This document shows positions 1 to 6,248 of a stretch of DNA of 17,037 nt, one piece after another (the stretch's first letter is position 1; every line of letters begins with the position of its first letter). The notes beneath the pieces are model-generated. The model had not been told where the DNA came from. It did no database searches and was given only the letters and a program-made list of their open reading frames with translations. The stretch is from the NCBI GenBank assembly GCA_900543295.1, contig UQQY01000028.1:1-17037 (forward strand). The letters are read 5' to 3'. Origin of the DNA: an uncultured Oscillospiraceae bacterium. GTDB taxonomy: Bacteria > Bacillota > Clostridia > Oscillospirales > Ruminococcaceae. Made by a program: the position numbers and the translations under genes.

Positions 1-1
1 T

Positions 2-496
2 GTCGAAGGTCGATACCGCCCCTCCTCCGACACGCCGACACATTTGGCGCTTTACCGGAAATATCCTGCTATCGGCGGCGTCACACACACTCATTCCACC
101 TTCGCCGCCGCCTTCGCGCAGGCCGGTCTGCCGATTCCCGCTTTCGGTACGACGCACGCGGACTATTTTTACGGCGATATTCCCTGCACACGCGATTTGA
201 CTGCGGAAGAAATTGAAACAGCCTATGAGCTGAATACCGGTCTCGTCATCGCAGAAACCATCGGAGACGCCGATCCTCTCGCTGTACCGGGTATTCTGGT
301 GAAAAATCACGGATCCTTTGCATGGGGGAAAACAGCCGCCGAATCCGTCTATCACGCGGTCGTGCTTGACAAAGTTGCAGAGATGGCGTACCGCACGATA
401 ACGCTTTCTCCCGATACGCCGCGCGTACCGCAGCATCTGCTCGATAAGCACTATTACCGCAAACACGGCGCAAACGCTTACTATGGACAGAAATAA
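2..496 (+). CDS. araD: L-ribulose-5-phosphate 4-epimerase, 3' part only
   Basis: AraD converts L-ribulose 5-phosphate to D-xylulose 5-phosphate, the last step joining arabinose breakdown to the pentose phosphate pathway. It is a cytosolic zinc enzyme of the class II aldolase/epimerase fold. The reading frame is open from base 2 and gives 164 residues up to TAA; the family is about 230 residues long, so roughly the first 65-70 lie outside the window. Visible are the phosphate/catalytic segment RPSSDTPTH, the zinc-binding HTHS, the family stretch FGTTHADYFYGDIPCTR, a third zinc histidine in VKNHGSFAWG, and the typical C-terminus ending KHGANAYYGQK. An internal TTG or ATG is not needed as start because the homology begins before the window edge. 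Other arabinose genes may lie to the left, but this cannot be seen here. A hairpin terminator follows 35 bases after the stop. Confidence 0.93.
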   Translation, partial: VEGRYRPSSDTPTHLALYRKYPAIGGVTHTHSTFAAAFAQAGLPIPAFGTTHADYFYGDIPCTRDLTAEEIETAYELNTGLVIAETIGDADPLAVPGILVKNHGSFAWGKTAAESVYHAVVLDKVAEMAYRTITLSPDTPRVPQHLLDKHYYRKHGANAYYGQK

Positions 497-530
497 ATTG
501 AGAGCCAAACGGATAACTTGTCCGATATAG

Positions 531-563
531 AAAAGGGACTGCTTTCATGCAGTCCCTTTTCGT
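531..563 (+). terminator. Rho-independent terminator, probably bidirectional
   Basis: A perfect 12-bp stem pairs AAAAGGGACTGC (531-542) with GCAGTCCCTTTT (549-560) around a 6-base loop. The right arm ends in four T and is followed by CGTTT. On the minus strand the same hairpin ends TTTTCTAT, so it could also close the convergent minus-strand unit that stops at 586. It sits between araD (+) and the Cys-rich gene (-). Confidence 0.88.
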
Positions 564-585
564 TTAACTCATACCGTGCATCACA

Positions 586-903
586 TTAGCAACAGCCGCA
601 GACGTTCTGACAGCCGCAGTTATTCCAGCAACTGCATCTGTTTTGGCGTCCGCAGTTATTCCAGAAGCCGCTGCTCCTGTTTTGACAGCCGCAGACGGTA
701 TCAGCCCAAGCGTCAGAATTACTCTGGCAGCCGCAGCTATTATCTCCGCGGATGCCGCGGCTATTTTGACAGCCGCAGGAAGAGTCCGTAAACCGTGTTT
801 CCATTTCCTCTTCATCCTCGCCGACGTAGCCGGCAAAACGGCACGGATCACTGCACCGGCGGCAGATGTCGCTGCAGATCCAGCGTTTTGTTGAAACCTC
901 CAT
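586..903 (-). CDS. Cysteine-rich repeat protein, function unknown
   Basis: I do not recognise a family. The frame gives 105 residues with 18 cysteines. The N-terminus carries C10, C14, C17 and C21 (spacing C-x3-C-x2-C-x3-C) in WICSDICRRCSDPC, a possible metal or disulfide site. An acidic linker (EDEEEMET) follows. From residue 42 on come repeats of [S/N/V]-C-G-C-Q at residues 42-46, 56-60 and 70-74, exactly 14 residues apart. Then come a variant NCGRQ, another NCGCQ and a terminal VCGCC. I chose ATG at 903 because AGAGAGG stands 10 bases upstream; the same frame runs back to a GTG at 984 without a good ribosome binding site. The gene lies 81 bases downstream of the S11 homologue on the same strand and may be cotranscribed. 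Spore-coat or exosporium-like Cys-rich proteins and metal-binding peptides are possible analogues, but this is only a guess. Confidence 0.6.
   Translation of the reverse strand: MEVSTKRWICSDICRRCSDPCRFAGYVGEDEEEMETRFTDSSCGCQNSRGIRGDNSCGCQSNSDAWADTVCGCQNRSSGFWNNCGRQNRCSCWNNCGCQNVCGCC
608..778. repeat. Short tandem-like repeats inside the Cys-rich gene
   Basis: The 12-mer TGACAGCCGCAG (plus strand) occurs at 608-619, 683-694 and 767-778, with one variant at 725-736 (TGGCAGCCGCAG). A further copy, AACAGCCGCAG, lies at 590-600. The copies at 683, 725 and 767 are exactly 42 bases apart. Read on the minus strand each unit encodes Cys-Gly-Cys-Gln, so the DNA repeat and the protein repeat are the same thing. 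A second doublet, CCGCAGTTATTCCA, encodes the two WNNCG segments. Confidence 0.8.
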
Positions 904-984
904 CTCTTCGCTTCCTCTCTTTTTTCTTCTGTCCGACTTCCGGACACTGCATTCTATGCAGAAAAGAAAGGGAGCGTTCTTCAC

Positions 985-2316
985 CTACCGGCCGACCCGG
1001 CGAATCCGCTCGGCACGACGCTGACGGTTCTTTTGTATCTGTCTGATCCATGCGAACAGAACGATCAGCAAAAGAATCAACAGGATAAATCCGATAAGCA
1101 CCAATGGCTGAGAGAAAAAGCGCAGCGTTACGTCGCCGGCATACAAAAGTGTGCTGCGCTCAACATCCTCCGCTGCAATCAGGTCAACGGAGGCAATTAC
1201 CTCATCGGCAAGTTTAAAGTCCATTCGCCCGAGAACCTCGCCCTTTGTTACCGGAGCGCGTACATTTTTCACAAGCTTCGGAACCTGCTGTACCGCCGTG
1301 GCGTCTGTTTCCTTCGGCAGTACAGCGCTGACGTCCTCCGCTGCTGTTACCAAAACATAATCCTGCTGTGCGGACAGCGACACCTTGACCTCCCCCGCAA
1401 TATCTCCGGCCTTTAGGATATTTTGCAGTGAAAAGGAGGAAAAGCCCCACTTGAAAAAGGCCAACGCATCTTCGTAGGTATCGGTTTTTGTCGGCGCGCC
1501 CATTGTAATCAGCAGATAACGATAACCGTCCTGCTCCGCCATAGAAATCATGCTTCGCGTGCCGTCGCCCGCCGCGCCCGTCTTGATTCCCTTTGCATAC
1601 TTATAATAGTAGGAGCCGCCGCGCACAGGACTCAGCATATAGTTGCTGTGCACGACATACCGCTCGGACGCGTGCTTGTTCGTAGCGGGCATTTTATAGC
1701 TTACAGTAGTGGCGATTTCAGCAAACGTTTCGTTCTGCATCGCGGCGCTTACAATCAAGTACTGGTCGTATGCCGTTGTTACCTGATTAGGATCATGCAG
1801 ACCATGCGGGTTGGTAAACACCGTATGCTCTGCGCCGAGCTGTTTCGCCTTGGCGTTCATCATATCAATAAATGTAGAAATGAGACCGCCGCCCACATAA
1901 TCTGCAAGGATATTGGCGGCTTCGCATGCAGATTGCAGCATCAGCGCATAAAGCAAATCGATGATGCGCACCGTCTCGCCCGAGCGCACGTCCGCGGTGG
2001 TCACGCCAAGTCCGGCAAATTCATCAAACAAATAAGACTGGGCAGTGACCTCCGTTTCGAGCGGAATGCTGTTTTTTTCGCAGTATTCAAGCGTAACCAT
2101 CGCAGTCATAACGGCAGTAAGCGCGCCCGGATTCGTCTGCTTCTGAGCGTTCTGTTCGTACATAACCGTCTGTGTATCATAGTTCACAAAATAGACCGCG
2201 TCGCTTTTTGAAGTAAAAGAAATTTTATAGGAAGCCGCAGACGCAGGAGCTGCCGCGGCGCAAAAAAGCATACAAATTGCAAGAAAGAGAGAAACCCCTT
2301 TTTTTCTTTTTTTCAT
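985..2316 (-). CDS. S11-family D-Ala-D-Ala carboxypeptidase homologue, predicted catalytically inactive
   Basis: The 443-residue protein has the architecture of DacF-type low-molecular-weight penicillin-binding proteins. There is a signal peptide (residues 1-28, KKRKK then a hydrophobic core ending APASA), an S11 peptidase domain (about 35-285), a PBP5-like C-terminal domain (about 300-395), one transmembrane helix (about 405-423) and a basic tail. Active members trim the terminal D-Ala of peptidoglycan stem peptides outside the membrane. Here the motif that should read S-x-x-K is A65-L-T-A68 in NPGALTAVMT, so both nucleophile and general base are gone. The S-x-N motif is S129-A-C131. Only K245-T-G is intact. 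The frame is otherwise clean, which argues for a maintained pseudoenzyme rather than a decaying gene. ATG at 2316 is preceded by AAGAGG with 10 bases of spacing. It is divergent from the metallophosphoesterase. No terminator separates it from the Cys-rich gene downstream. Confidence 0.88.
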   Translation of the reverse strand: MKKRKKGVSLFLAICMLFCAAAAPASAASYKISFTSKSDAVYFVNYDTQTVMYEQNAQKQTNPGALTAVMTAMVTLEYCEKNSIPLETEVTAQSYLFDEFAGLGVTTADVRSGETVRIIDLLYALMLQSACEAANILADYVGGGLISTFIDMMNAKAKQLGAEHTVFTNPHGLHDPNQVTTAYDQYLIVSAAMQNETFAEIATTVSYKMPATNKHASERYVVHSNYMLSPVRGGSYYYKYAKGIKTGAAGDGTRSMISMAEQDGYRYLLITMGAPTKTDTYEDALAFFKWGFSSFSLQNILKAGDIAGEVKVSLSAQQDYVLVTAAEDVSAVLPKETDATAVQQVPKLVKNVRAPVTKGEVLGRMDFKLADEVIASVDLIAAEDVERSTLLYAGDVTLRFFSQPLVLIGFILLILLLIVLFAWIRQIQKNRQRRAERIRRVGR

Positions 2317-2379
2317 ATAGACGAAACCTCTTAAAACGTGTATTATATAGTGTAAGGCAGAAAAATTTCTTATGAATTC

Positions 2380-2408
2380 AGTATAACAGATTCTTCCTCA
2401 AATGAAAA
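2380..2408 (-). promoter_or_regulatory. Candidate sigma-A promoter for the S11 homologue
   Basis: Read on the minus strand: -35 TTTTCA (2403-2408), a 17-base spacer, and an extended -10, TG-T-TATACT (hexamer 2380-2385, TG at 2387-2388). Transcription would start near 2373, leaving a leader of about 56 bases. A second TATAAT-like box nearer the gene (about 2342-2348) lacks a convincing -35. Assignment is by consensus only. Confidence 0.5.
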
Positions 2409-2449
2409 GGGCGCTTTGAGACAAAAACATGAACTTTCTTTCTGCACAT

Positions 2450-2466
2450 GGAGGCTTGGCACATTG
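2450..2466 (+). promoter_or_regulatory. Ribosome binding site that fixes a TTG start
   Basis: GGAGG (2450-2454) lies nine bases before TTG at 2464-2466. No in-frame ATG is available before the one inside the metal-binding motif (2485), so this site decides the start of the metallophosphoesterase. Confidence 0.7.
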
Positions 2467-3123
2467 ATTTATATAACCGGCGATATGCACGGGGATTTTT
2501 CCCGCTTTAAAGATGTAAAAAAGGCGCATGTAAAAAAGGGCGATACCCTGATTGTATGCGGAGATTTCGGATTCCTATGGAACGGCGGAAAAAAGGAAGA
2601 AGCGGCGCTGCACAAAATCGGGAAGCTGCCCTACACAGTGCTTTTTGTAGACGGAAGCCACGAAAACCACAAGCTTCTGCTCCAGTATAAGGAAGAGGAT
2701 TTTGCCGGCGATAAGGCGCGCAACCTGTCGGGCACTCTGTATCTTCTGCGGCGCGGCGGCATTTATACCATTGAAGAGAAAACTGTATTTGCGTTTGGCG
2801 GCGGCGTTTCCAACGACGAATACGCTTCAAGGGATAACGAACCATATCTTCTGCCCTCGGCGGAGGAGATCGACCGCGCGAGTCGGAAGCTGGCCGCGCA
2901 CGGCGACAAGGTGGATTACATTGTTACACACGACGCGCCTGTGCGTCTACAGCGGTTCATCGACATCGAAGACGCCGATCATCTGAATCACCTGCACACC
3001 TTTTTGGAAGAGGTCAGCAAGACGATTGACTTCCGCTTCTGGTACTGCGGAAAGTATCATCAAAACCGAATCATTCCGCCGCGCTACCGGATGCTGTTCA
3101 CCGATGTGGTGAAAGCGGAATAA
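2464..3123 (+). CDS. Calcineurin-like metallophosphoesterase
   Basis: The 219-residue protein is a single-domain metallophosphoesterase. The dimetal site motifs run in the usual order: GDMHGD (D7, H9), CGDFGFLW (D34), DGSHENH (residues 63-69, the GNHE-type motif), VTHDAP (H156) and CGKYHQN (H199). Such enzymes cleave phosphomonoesters or phosphodiesters with Mn/Fe-type metals; the substrate here cannot be told, and small relatives are common in Firmicutes and their phages. The start is a TTG at 2464: GGAGG (2450-2454) stands nine bases upstream, and the hydrophobic first strand MIYITGD begins there as in relatives. A TTG at 2416 in the same frame would add 16 residues without homology or a ribosome binding site. 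No signal peptide is visible. The gene diverges from the S11 homologue across about 150 bases and is followed after 89 bases by the methyltransferase. Confidence 0.85.
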   Translation: MIYITGDMHGDFSRFKDVKKAHVKKGDTLIVCGDFGFLWNGGKKEEAALHKIGKLPYTVLFVDGSHENHKLLLQYKEEDFAGDKARNLSGTLYLLRRGGIYTIEEKTVFAFGGGVSNDEYASRDNEPYLLPSAEEIDRASRKLAAHGDKVDYIVTHDAPVRLQRFIDIEDADHLNHLHTFLEEVSKTIDFRFWYCGKYHQNRIIPPRYRMLFTDVVKAE

Positions 3124-3212
3124 AGTATAAATTACAATATCCCAGGGGCAATAATGCAGTATGCGGCAGGCTTACTAAAAGCAATCTTAAATAAAAGGAA
3201 AGATAGAAAATA

Positions 3213-3986
3213 ATGGCTGATATTGTCTTGCTCGACTCTTTGCGCAAAAAAGAGCGGATTGAGAATTTAAGAAATACGATTATTATGGGCGACTGTCTGG
3301 AAGCGATGCGGCGAATGCCTTCCGAAAGTATCGATTTAATTGTAACCTCTCCCCCCTACAATCTCAAGAACTCAACTGGGAACGGTATGAAGGACGGCAG
3401 GGGCGGCAAATGGGAGAACGCAGCGCTTCAAAAAGGATATTTGAAGCATTCTGATAACATGCCATATGATGAATACTGCCAATGGCAAAGAAAATGCCTC
3501 CGCCAAATGATGAGGCTTGTTAAAAAGGATGGCGCTATCTTTTATAACCATAAATGGCGAGTACAAAACGGTCTTTTGCAGGATAGAAGTGAAATAATCA
3601 AAGGCTTTCCCGTAAGGCAAATTATTATTTGGAGACGCAAAGGCGGGATAAATTTTAATGCCGGGTATTTTTTGCCTACCTATGAGGTGATCTATGTAAT
3701 TGCCAAGCCGGAATTCAAGTTAAAAAAAGGCGCCAACAAGCTCGGGGACGTCTGGGAGATCATGCAGGAAATGAAAAACCCTCATCCCGCGCCGTTCCCT
3801 GTTGAATTGATAGACAGGATCATTTCCTCCACAGACGCCGGACTTGTTTTAGATCCTTTTTCCGGAAGCGGCACTACCGCAGTTGCCGCAATACAGAACG
3901 GACGGGACTTCATATGTATTGATAATTCTCAGCAGTACTGCGAAATGGCCCAGAAGCGCATTGAAGGAGGCGATTGGATTGGATAA
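3213..3986 (+). CDS. Type II site-specific DNA methyltransferase (amino-methyltransferase, beta-type order)
   Basis: The 257-residue protein transfers a methyl group from S-adenosylmethionine to an exocyclic amino group of DNA. The catalytic motif IV is TSPPYN (S46-P-P-Y49), near the N-terminus. The AdoMet-binding motif I, LDPFSGSGTT (D214 to T222), is near the C-terminus. This order, with IV before I, is the beta class. HPAPFP (191-196) precedes motif I as in many relatives. TSPPY is more usual in N4-cytosine methyltransferases, although some N6-adenine enzymes carry it too, so the modified base stays open. The ATG at 3213 has a modest purine-rich site (AAAAGGAAAG) rather far upstream. The restriction nuclease follows with an 8-base overlap, so the two form one unit with the protective enzyme translated first. 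Parts are more AT-rich than the flanks (23 G+C in bases 3601-3660 by my count), consistent with acquisition by transfer. Confidence 0.9.
   Translation: MADIVLLDSLRKKERIENLRNTIIMGDCLEAMRRMPSESIDLIVTSPPYNLKNSTGNGMKDGRGGKWENAALQKGYLKHSDNMPYDEYCQWQRKCLRQMMRLVKKDGAIFYNHKWRVQNGLLQDRSEIIKGFPVRQIIIWRRKGGINFNAGYFLPTYEVIYVIAKPEFKLKKGANKLGDVWEIMQEMKNPHPAPFPVELIDRIISSTDAGLVLDPFSGSGTTAVAAIQNGRDFICIDNSQQYCEMAQKRIEGGDWIG
3964..3986 (+). promoter_or_regulatory. Overlapping ribosome binding site and TTG start (translational coupling)
   Basis: AAGGAGG at 3964-3970 lies inside the last codons of the methyltransferase. TTG (3979-3981) starts the nuclease, and the methyltransferase stop TAA is at 3984-3986. The weak TTG start plus the overlap would make nuclease synthesis depend on methyltransferase translation, a plausible safety device for a restriction system (inference). 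Confidence 0.7.
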
Positions 3987-5061
3987 CGAGCTTAACGGCA
4001 TATCTAAAGCAATCGCAGAAAGCCCCTGGAAAAACGCCTACTGGTTTGCGCGCATGCTAATTAACGGCGATAAATACGGAGCTGTCGGCACGAATAAGGA
4101 AAGTCAAATCGTGGTTCTTTCCAATCGATTGGAGGCTTTACTTACACAAAGCGCATTGAAAAACGATGAAAAGCTCGCAGTTTGCAAAGAGACGATCAAA
4201 ACGTCACTGAAAAATTTATTCAGAGACGGCGTTAAAGGCTCTTTTCAGACGGAAGCTCTCTATGAGGATTTGGATATCAAAATCAATTCTCTGGATGACG
4301 TCATGATTTTTATTCTGTCAATCAGATACATACTGCTGCCGATAAACAATGCCATGCGCTTTGTCCCATCTAATGATATTGATTTCTGCCGTTGTGCGGC
4401 AACAGCCATTCTTGACACGTTAGGTGAACAAAATGTTGCTAAGGTATTAAGCACATGGGACGATCTCGGCGTTACCGGCTGTTTAAATGTTGAAAGAAGC
4501 CTGGTTGTATCAGAGTTTACTAAGCTGCGGACAAATTTGTCCGCACTCGGCGTCCAGCGCGGCGAAATCGACGATAATCTGTTTTTAACCGCTTTTGTGC
4601 AGGAGTTTGAAAGGCGGCTCGGCCAAAAAAGGAAAAGCAGGGCGGGGACAAGTCTTGAAGACGTTGCAACCTTTTTATTCGATTACTACGGATTTACCTC
4701 ACATCCGAAGCCCGATCATTTCCAAACAGATATTGAAGTTGATAAGTGGTTCAAATGCAGCGATAACTGGACTATCGGCATTAGCTGCAAACGTACGTTA
4801 AGAGAACGCTGGAAGCAGGTATCAAGCGCGGACAGCCATGCATTATCAAGATATAAAATAAAGGAAATCTGGCACTTAACTACCTATGACAAGGATTTAA
4901 GCGACGAAAAGCTGACCATGCTTGGACAGCAGCGTCAGATCTTTTATCTTGCCGACGACAGCGATCGCTATAAATCCGCTTCTGCACATATTGGCATGAA
5001 AGATTATGTCCGGCCGCTCAGCAAGCTGATTTCTGATATTAGAAAGGAACAGAAAGGATAA
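3979..5061 (+). CDS. Putative Type II restriction endonuclease (PD-(D/E)XK type, EcoRII-C-like)
   Basis: This 360-residue protein follows and overlaps the methyltransferase, which is the main reason to call it the partner nuclease. Its C-terminal third looks like the EcoRII C-terminal nuclease family. SRAGTSLEDVATFLFDYYG (residues 220-238) gives the first acidic residue, E227. KPDHFQTDIEVD (244-255) supplies the PD-type acids. ISCKRTLRERWKQ (269-280) holds the catalytic lysine K271 followed by the R-x-R-W-x-Q pattern typical of that group. The first 215 residues are unrecognised, mostly helical in appearance, and could be a specificity or effector domain. The start is TTG at 3979: AAGGAGG (3964-3970) lies eight bases upstream, inside the end of the methyltransferase. 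The frame runs back to 3883 but has no ribosome binding site there. The recognition sequence cannot be read from this. Confidence 0.75.
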   Translation: MDNELNGISKAIAESPWKNAYWFARMLINGDKYGAVGTNKESQIVVLSNRLEALLTQSALKNDEKLAVCKETIKTSLKNLFRDGVKGSFQTEALYEDLDIKINSLDDVMIFILSIRYILLPINNAMRFVPSNDIDFCRCAATAILDTLGEQNVAKVLSTWDDLGVTGCLNVERSLVVSEFTKLRTNLSALGVQRGEIDDNLFLTAFVQEFERRLGQKRKSRAGTSLEDVATFLFDYYGFTSHPKPDHFQTDIEVDKWFKCSDNWTIGISCKRTLRERWKQVSSADSHALSRYKIKEIWHLTTYDKDLSDEKLTMLGQQRQIFYLADDSDRYKSASAHIGMKDYVRPLSKLISDIRKEQKG

Positions 5062-5127
5062 TTATACAGATTTTTCTGTTTCTTCATGTGCAGCGAATTG
5101 CAGTCCTTTCCTCACCGCATCAAGTCA

Positions 5128-5165
5128 AAAGAGAGAAGCCGCGCTTTACGGCTTCTCTCTTTCTC
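5128..5165 (+). terminator. Strong terminator between convergent genes
   Basis: A 14-bp stem pairs AAAGAGAGAAGCCG-type bases (5128-5141) with CGGCTTCTCTCTTT (5149-5162) around the loop CGCTTTA (5142-5148). The right arm runs into TTCTC. On the minus strand the right arm ends in CTCTCTTTTGAC, so it also serves the ROK gene that ends at 5215. A smaller hairpin (ACAGA-TTTT-TCTGT, 5066-5079) just after the nuclease stop is too weak to call. Confidence 0.82.
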
Positions 5166-5214
5166 ATACGAACTGAAAATGCATTCAATTACTTAGCATG
5201 TATGCCGCCGCGCT

Positions 5215-6042
5215 TCACTTGATCTGGAACAGAGACGCCGCGCCGATTAGTCCCACATGGTCGGAATTCAAGCGCGTGACGCCGAAATATTTCAGACCGT
5301 CCCATGTAATCGGAACAAACGCACGCTTTTTCGTCTCTCTCTTGACCTGCTCAAAAAACCACTCGTTTTTGACAACCCCGCCGCCGAATACAACCTTTTC
5401 CGGGTTCAGCGTGCCAAGCAGGCCGCCGAGCCACGCGCCCATATAACGCACCGCACGGTCGGCAAGCCATGCGGCAAGCGGATCTCCCTCCTGTGCCGCC
5501 TCAAAAATAGTTCCGGCATGCAGGCAGCCCTCCGCCTCGCGCTGATGCAGTACCGAATCCGGATACTTTGCAAGCTTCTTGCGCGCCTCAATAATCAGTC
5601 CGCCGCCCGCTGCGACAAACTCCACCTCTCCGGCCTCATTCGGATCGCCGTCCAAATTCATATGGAAATAGCCGGACTCACCCGTGGCGTTCACCGCGCC
5701 GCGCAGGAGATGTCCGTTTTCCACAAGGCTGGAAGCCAGTCCGGTCCCGACATTTACATATAGAAGGCTTTTGCAGTTCTTTCCTTCGCCATAGACGTAT
5801 TCGCCGGTTGCGGCGCAGTGTACGTCGTTGTCGATGCGTACCGGCAAGCCGTATTTCGGCTCCAGAAGCGCCCGGACCGGTACCGGCGTCGATACCGGCG
5901 TGCCGATACAAGAAACAATAACGCCGCTGTCGAAATCGATATGTCCGGTCGTACCCATGCCAATGCCGGTTACGGGCGGAAGATCCGCACCCCTGATATT
6001 TTGAATGAAATCGTCAAGGGCGCCGAAAATCGTACCGATCAC
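5215..6042 (-). CDS. ROK-family sugar kinase, N-terminally truncated (probable pseudogene)
   Basis: The 275-residue frame matches the ROK (repressor/ORF/kinase) fold from about its second helix on: TGIGMGTTGHID, the catalytic-Asp segment VRIDNDVH (D73), the phosphate loop NVGTGLASS (97-105), GESGYFH (121-127), LNPEKVVFGGGVV (212-224) and GLIGAASLF. Typical ROK kinases are about 300-320 residues and begin with a D-x-G-G-T-K ATP-binding motif; that segment is missing. Upstream of the GTG at 6042 the frame continues only about 20 codons to a TAA (near 6090), and no other minus-strand frame in 6043-6316 encodes D-x-G-G-T-K. The GTG has no good ribosome binding site. The CxCGxxGC zinc motif of many ROK proteins is also absent, as in some active ROK lineages. 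I infer loss of the 5' end. It converges on the restriction unit. Confidence 0.75.
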   Translation of the reverse strand: MIGTIFGALDDFIQNIRGADLPPVTGIGMGTTGHIDFDSGVIVSCIGTPVSTPVPVRALLEPKYGLPVRIDNDVHCAATGEYVYGEGKNCKSLLYVNVGTGLASSLVENGHLLRGAVNATGESGYFHMNLDGDPNEAGEVEFVAAGGGLIIEARKKLAKYPDSVLHQREAEGCLHAGTIFEAAQEGDPLAAWLADRAVRYMGAWLGGLLGTLNPEKVVFGGGVVKNEWFFEQVKRETKKRAFVPITWDGLKYFGVTRLNSDHVGLIGAASLFQIK

Positions 6043-6060
6043 AAATTTACGGAAAGGTTC

Positions 6061-6088
6061 TTTACAAATTCTAAAAATCTGGTATCCT
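6061..6088 (+). promoter_or_regulatory. Candidate promoter for the ABC exporter unit
   Basis: TTTACA (6061-6066), a 16-base spacer, then TATCCT (6083-6088) preceded by TG one base away (6080-6081), an extended -10 arrangement. A start near 6095 would leave a leader of about 220 bases before the first ABC gene. The promoter overlaps the place where the 5' end of the ROK gene should be. Consensus match only. Confidence 0.4.
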
Positions 6089-6116
6089 TATGTTTTGGAA
6101 GCCTTCCGGCGCTTTC

Positions 6117-6214
6117 CGGCAGCGGGAGAATAGAGAAGCAAGAATCGCTGCCGCCGGACGATCATCCGACTATCCGCCCGCCGCCTGCTGTGCGCTGAAG
6201 GAGAAAAGGCGGCG
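6117..6214 (+). repeat. Two GC-rich inverted repeats in the ABC exporter leader
   Basis: The first pairs CGGCAGCG (6117-6124) with CGCTGCCG (6146-6153) across 21 bases. The second pairs CGCCGCCT (6179-6186) with AGGCGGCG (6207-6214) across 20 bases. Both are perfect 8-bp stems with similar loop length in an untranslated stretch. The second stem's right arm lies immediately before a possible short ORF (6216-6248), and its loop holds AAGGAG (6198-6203). Confidence 0.55.
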
Positions 6215-6215
6215 C

Positions 6216-6248
6216 ATGTATGTTTCGGGTTTTTATGTGAGTTGCTGA
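6216..6248 (+). CDS. Possible 10-residue leader peptide upstream of the ABC exporter
   Basis: ATG at 6216 opens MYVSGFYVSC and stops at TGA (6246-6248). AAAAGG (6204-6209) stands six bases upstream, and AAGGAG (6198-6203) twelve bases. About 70 bases separate it from the first ABC gene; a run of six T (6268-6273) lies between, after a weak hairpin (TGCTG 6243-6247 with CGGCA 6261-6265). The layout recalls the bmrB leader ORF before bmrCD in Bacillus subtilis, where ribosome position controls transcription attenuation. A chance ORF of this size is easily possible, so this is only a candidate. Confidence 0.25.
   Translation: MYVSGFYVSC

Noticed and set aside
590..778. CRISPR-like spaced repeats
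   Set aside because: Units are only 12 bases, the spacing changes (75 then 42), and the units lie in codon phase of a protein repeat; no cas gene is present.
576..791. Plus-strand Arg/Ser-rich 71-residue frame
   Set aside because: It is the antisense of the CGCQ repeats, and the preceding terminator and lack of a ribosome binding site argue against it.
564..947. Minus-strand 127-residue Ala-rich frame over the Cys-rich gene
   Set aside because: Its low complexity is the frame-shifted reading of the same 12-mer repeats. The Cys frame has the better ribosome binding site and a regular protein repeat.
931..961. Two small hairpins (GTCCG/CGGAC and CTGCAT/ATGCAG) between the S11 and Cys-rich genes
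   Set aside because: Stems are only five and six bp and neither is followed by a T run on the minus strand, so they are not called as a terminator.
1648..2211. Plus-strand 187-residue frame antisense to the S11 homologue
   Set aside because: The S11 frame on the other strand has clear family homology, a signal peptide and a ribosome binding site; this one shows no domain.
5818..6198. Plus-strand 126-residue frame across the ROK 5' end
   Set aside because: It is mostly antisense to conserved ROK motifs and has no ribosome binding site or recognisable content.
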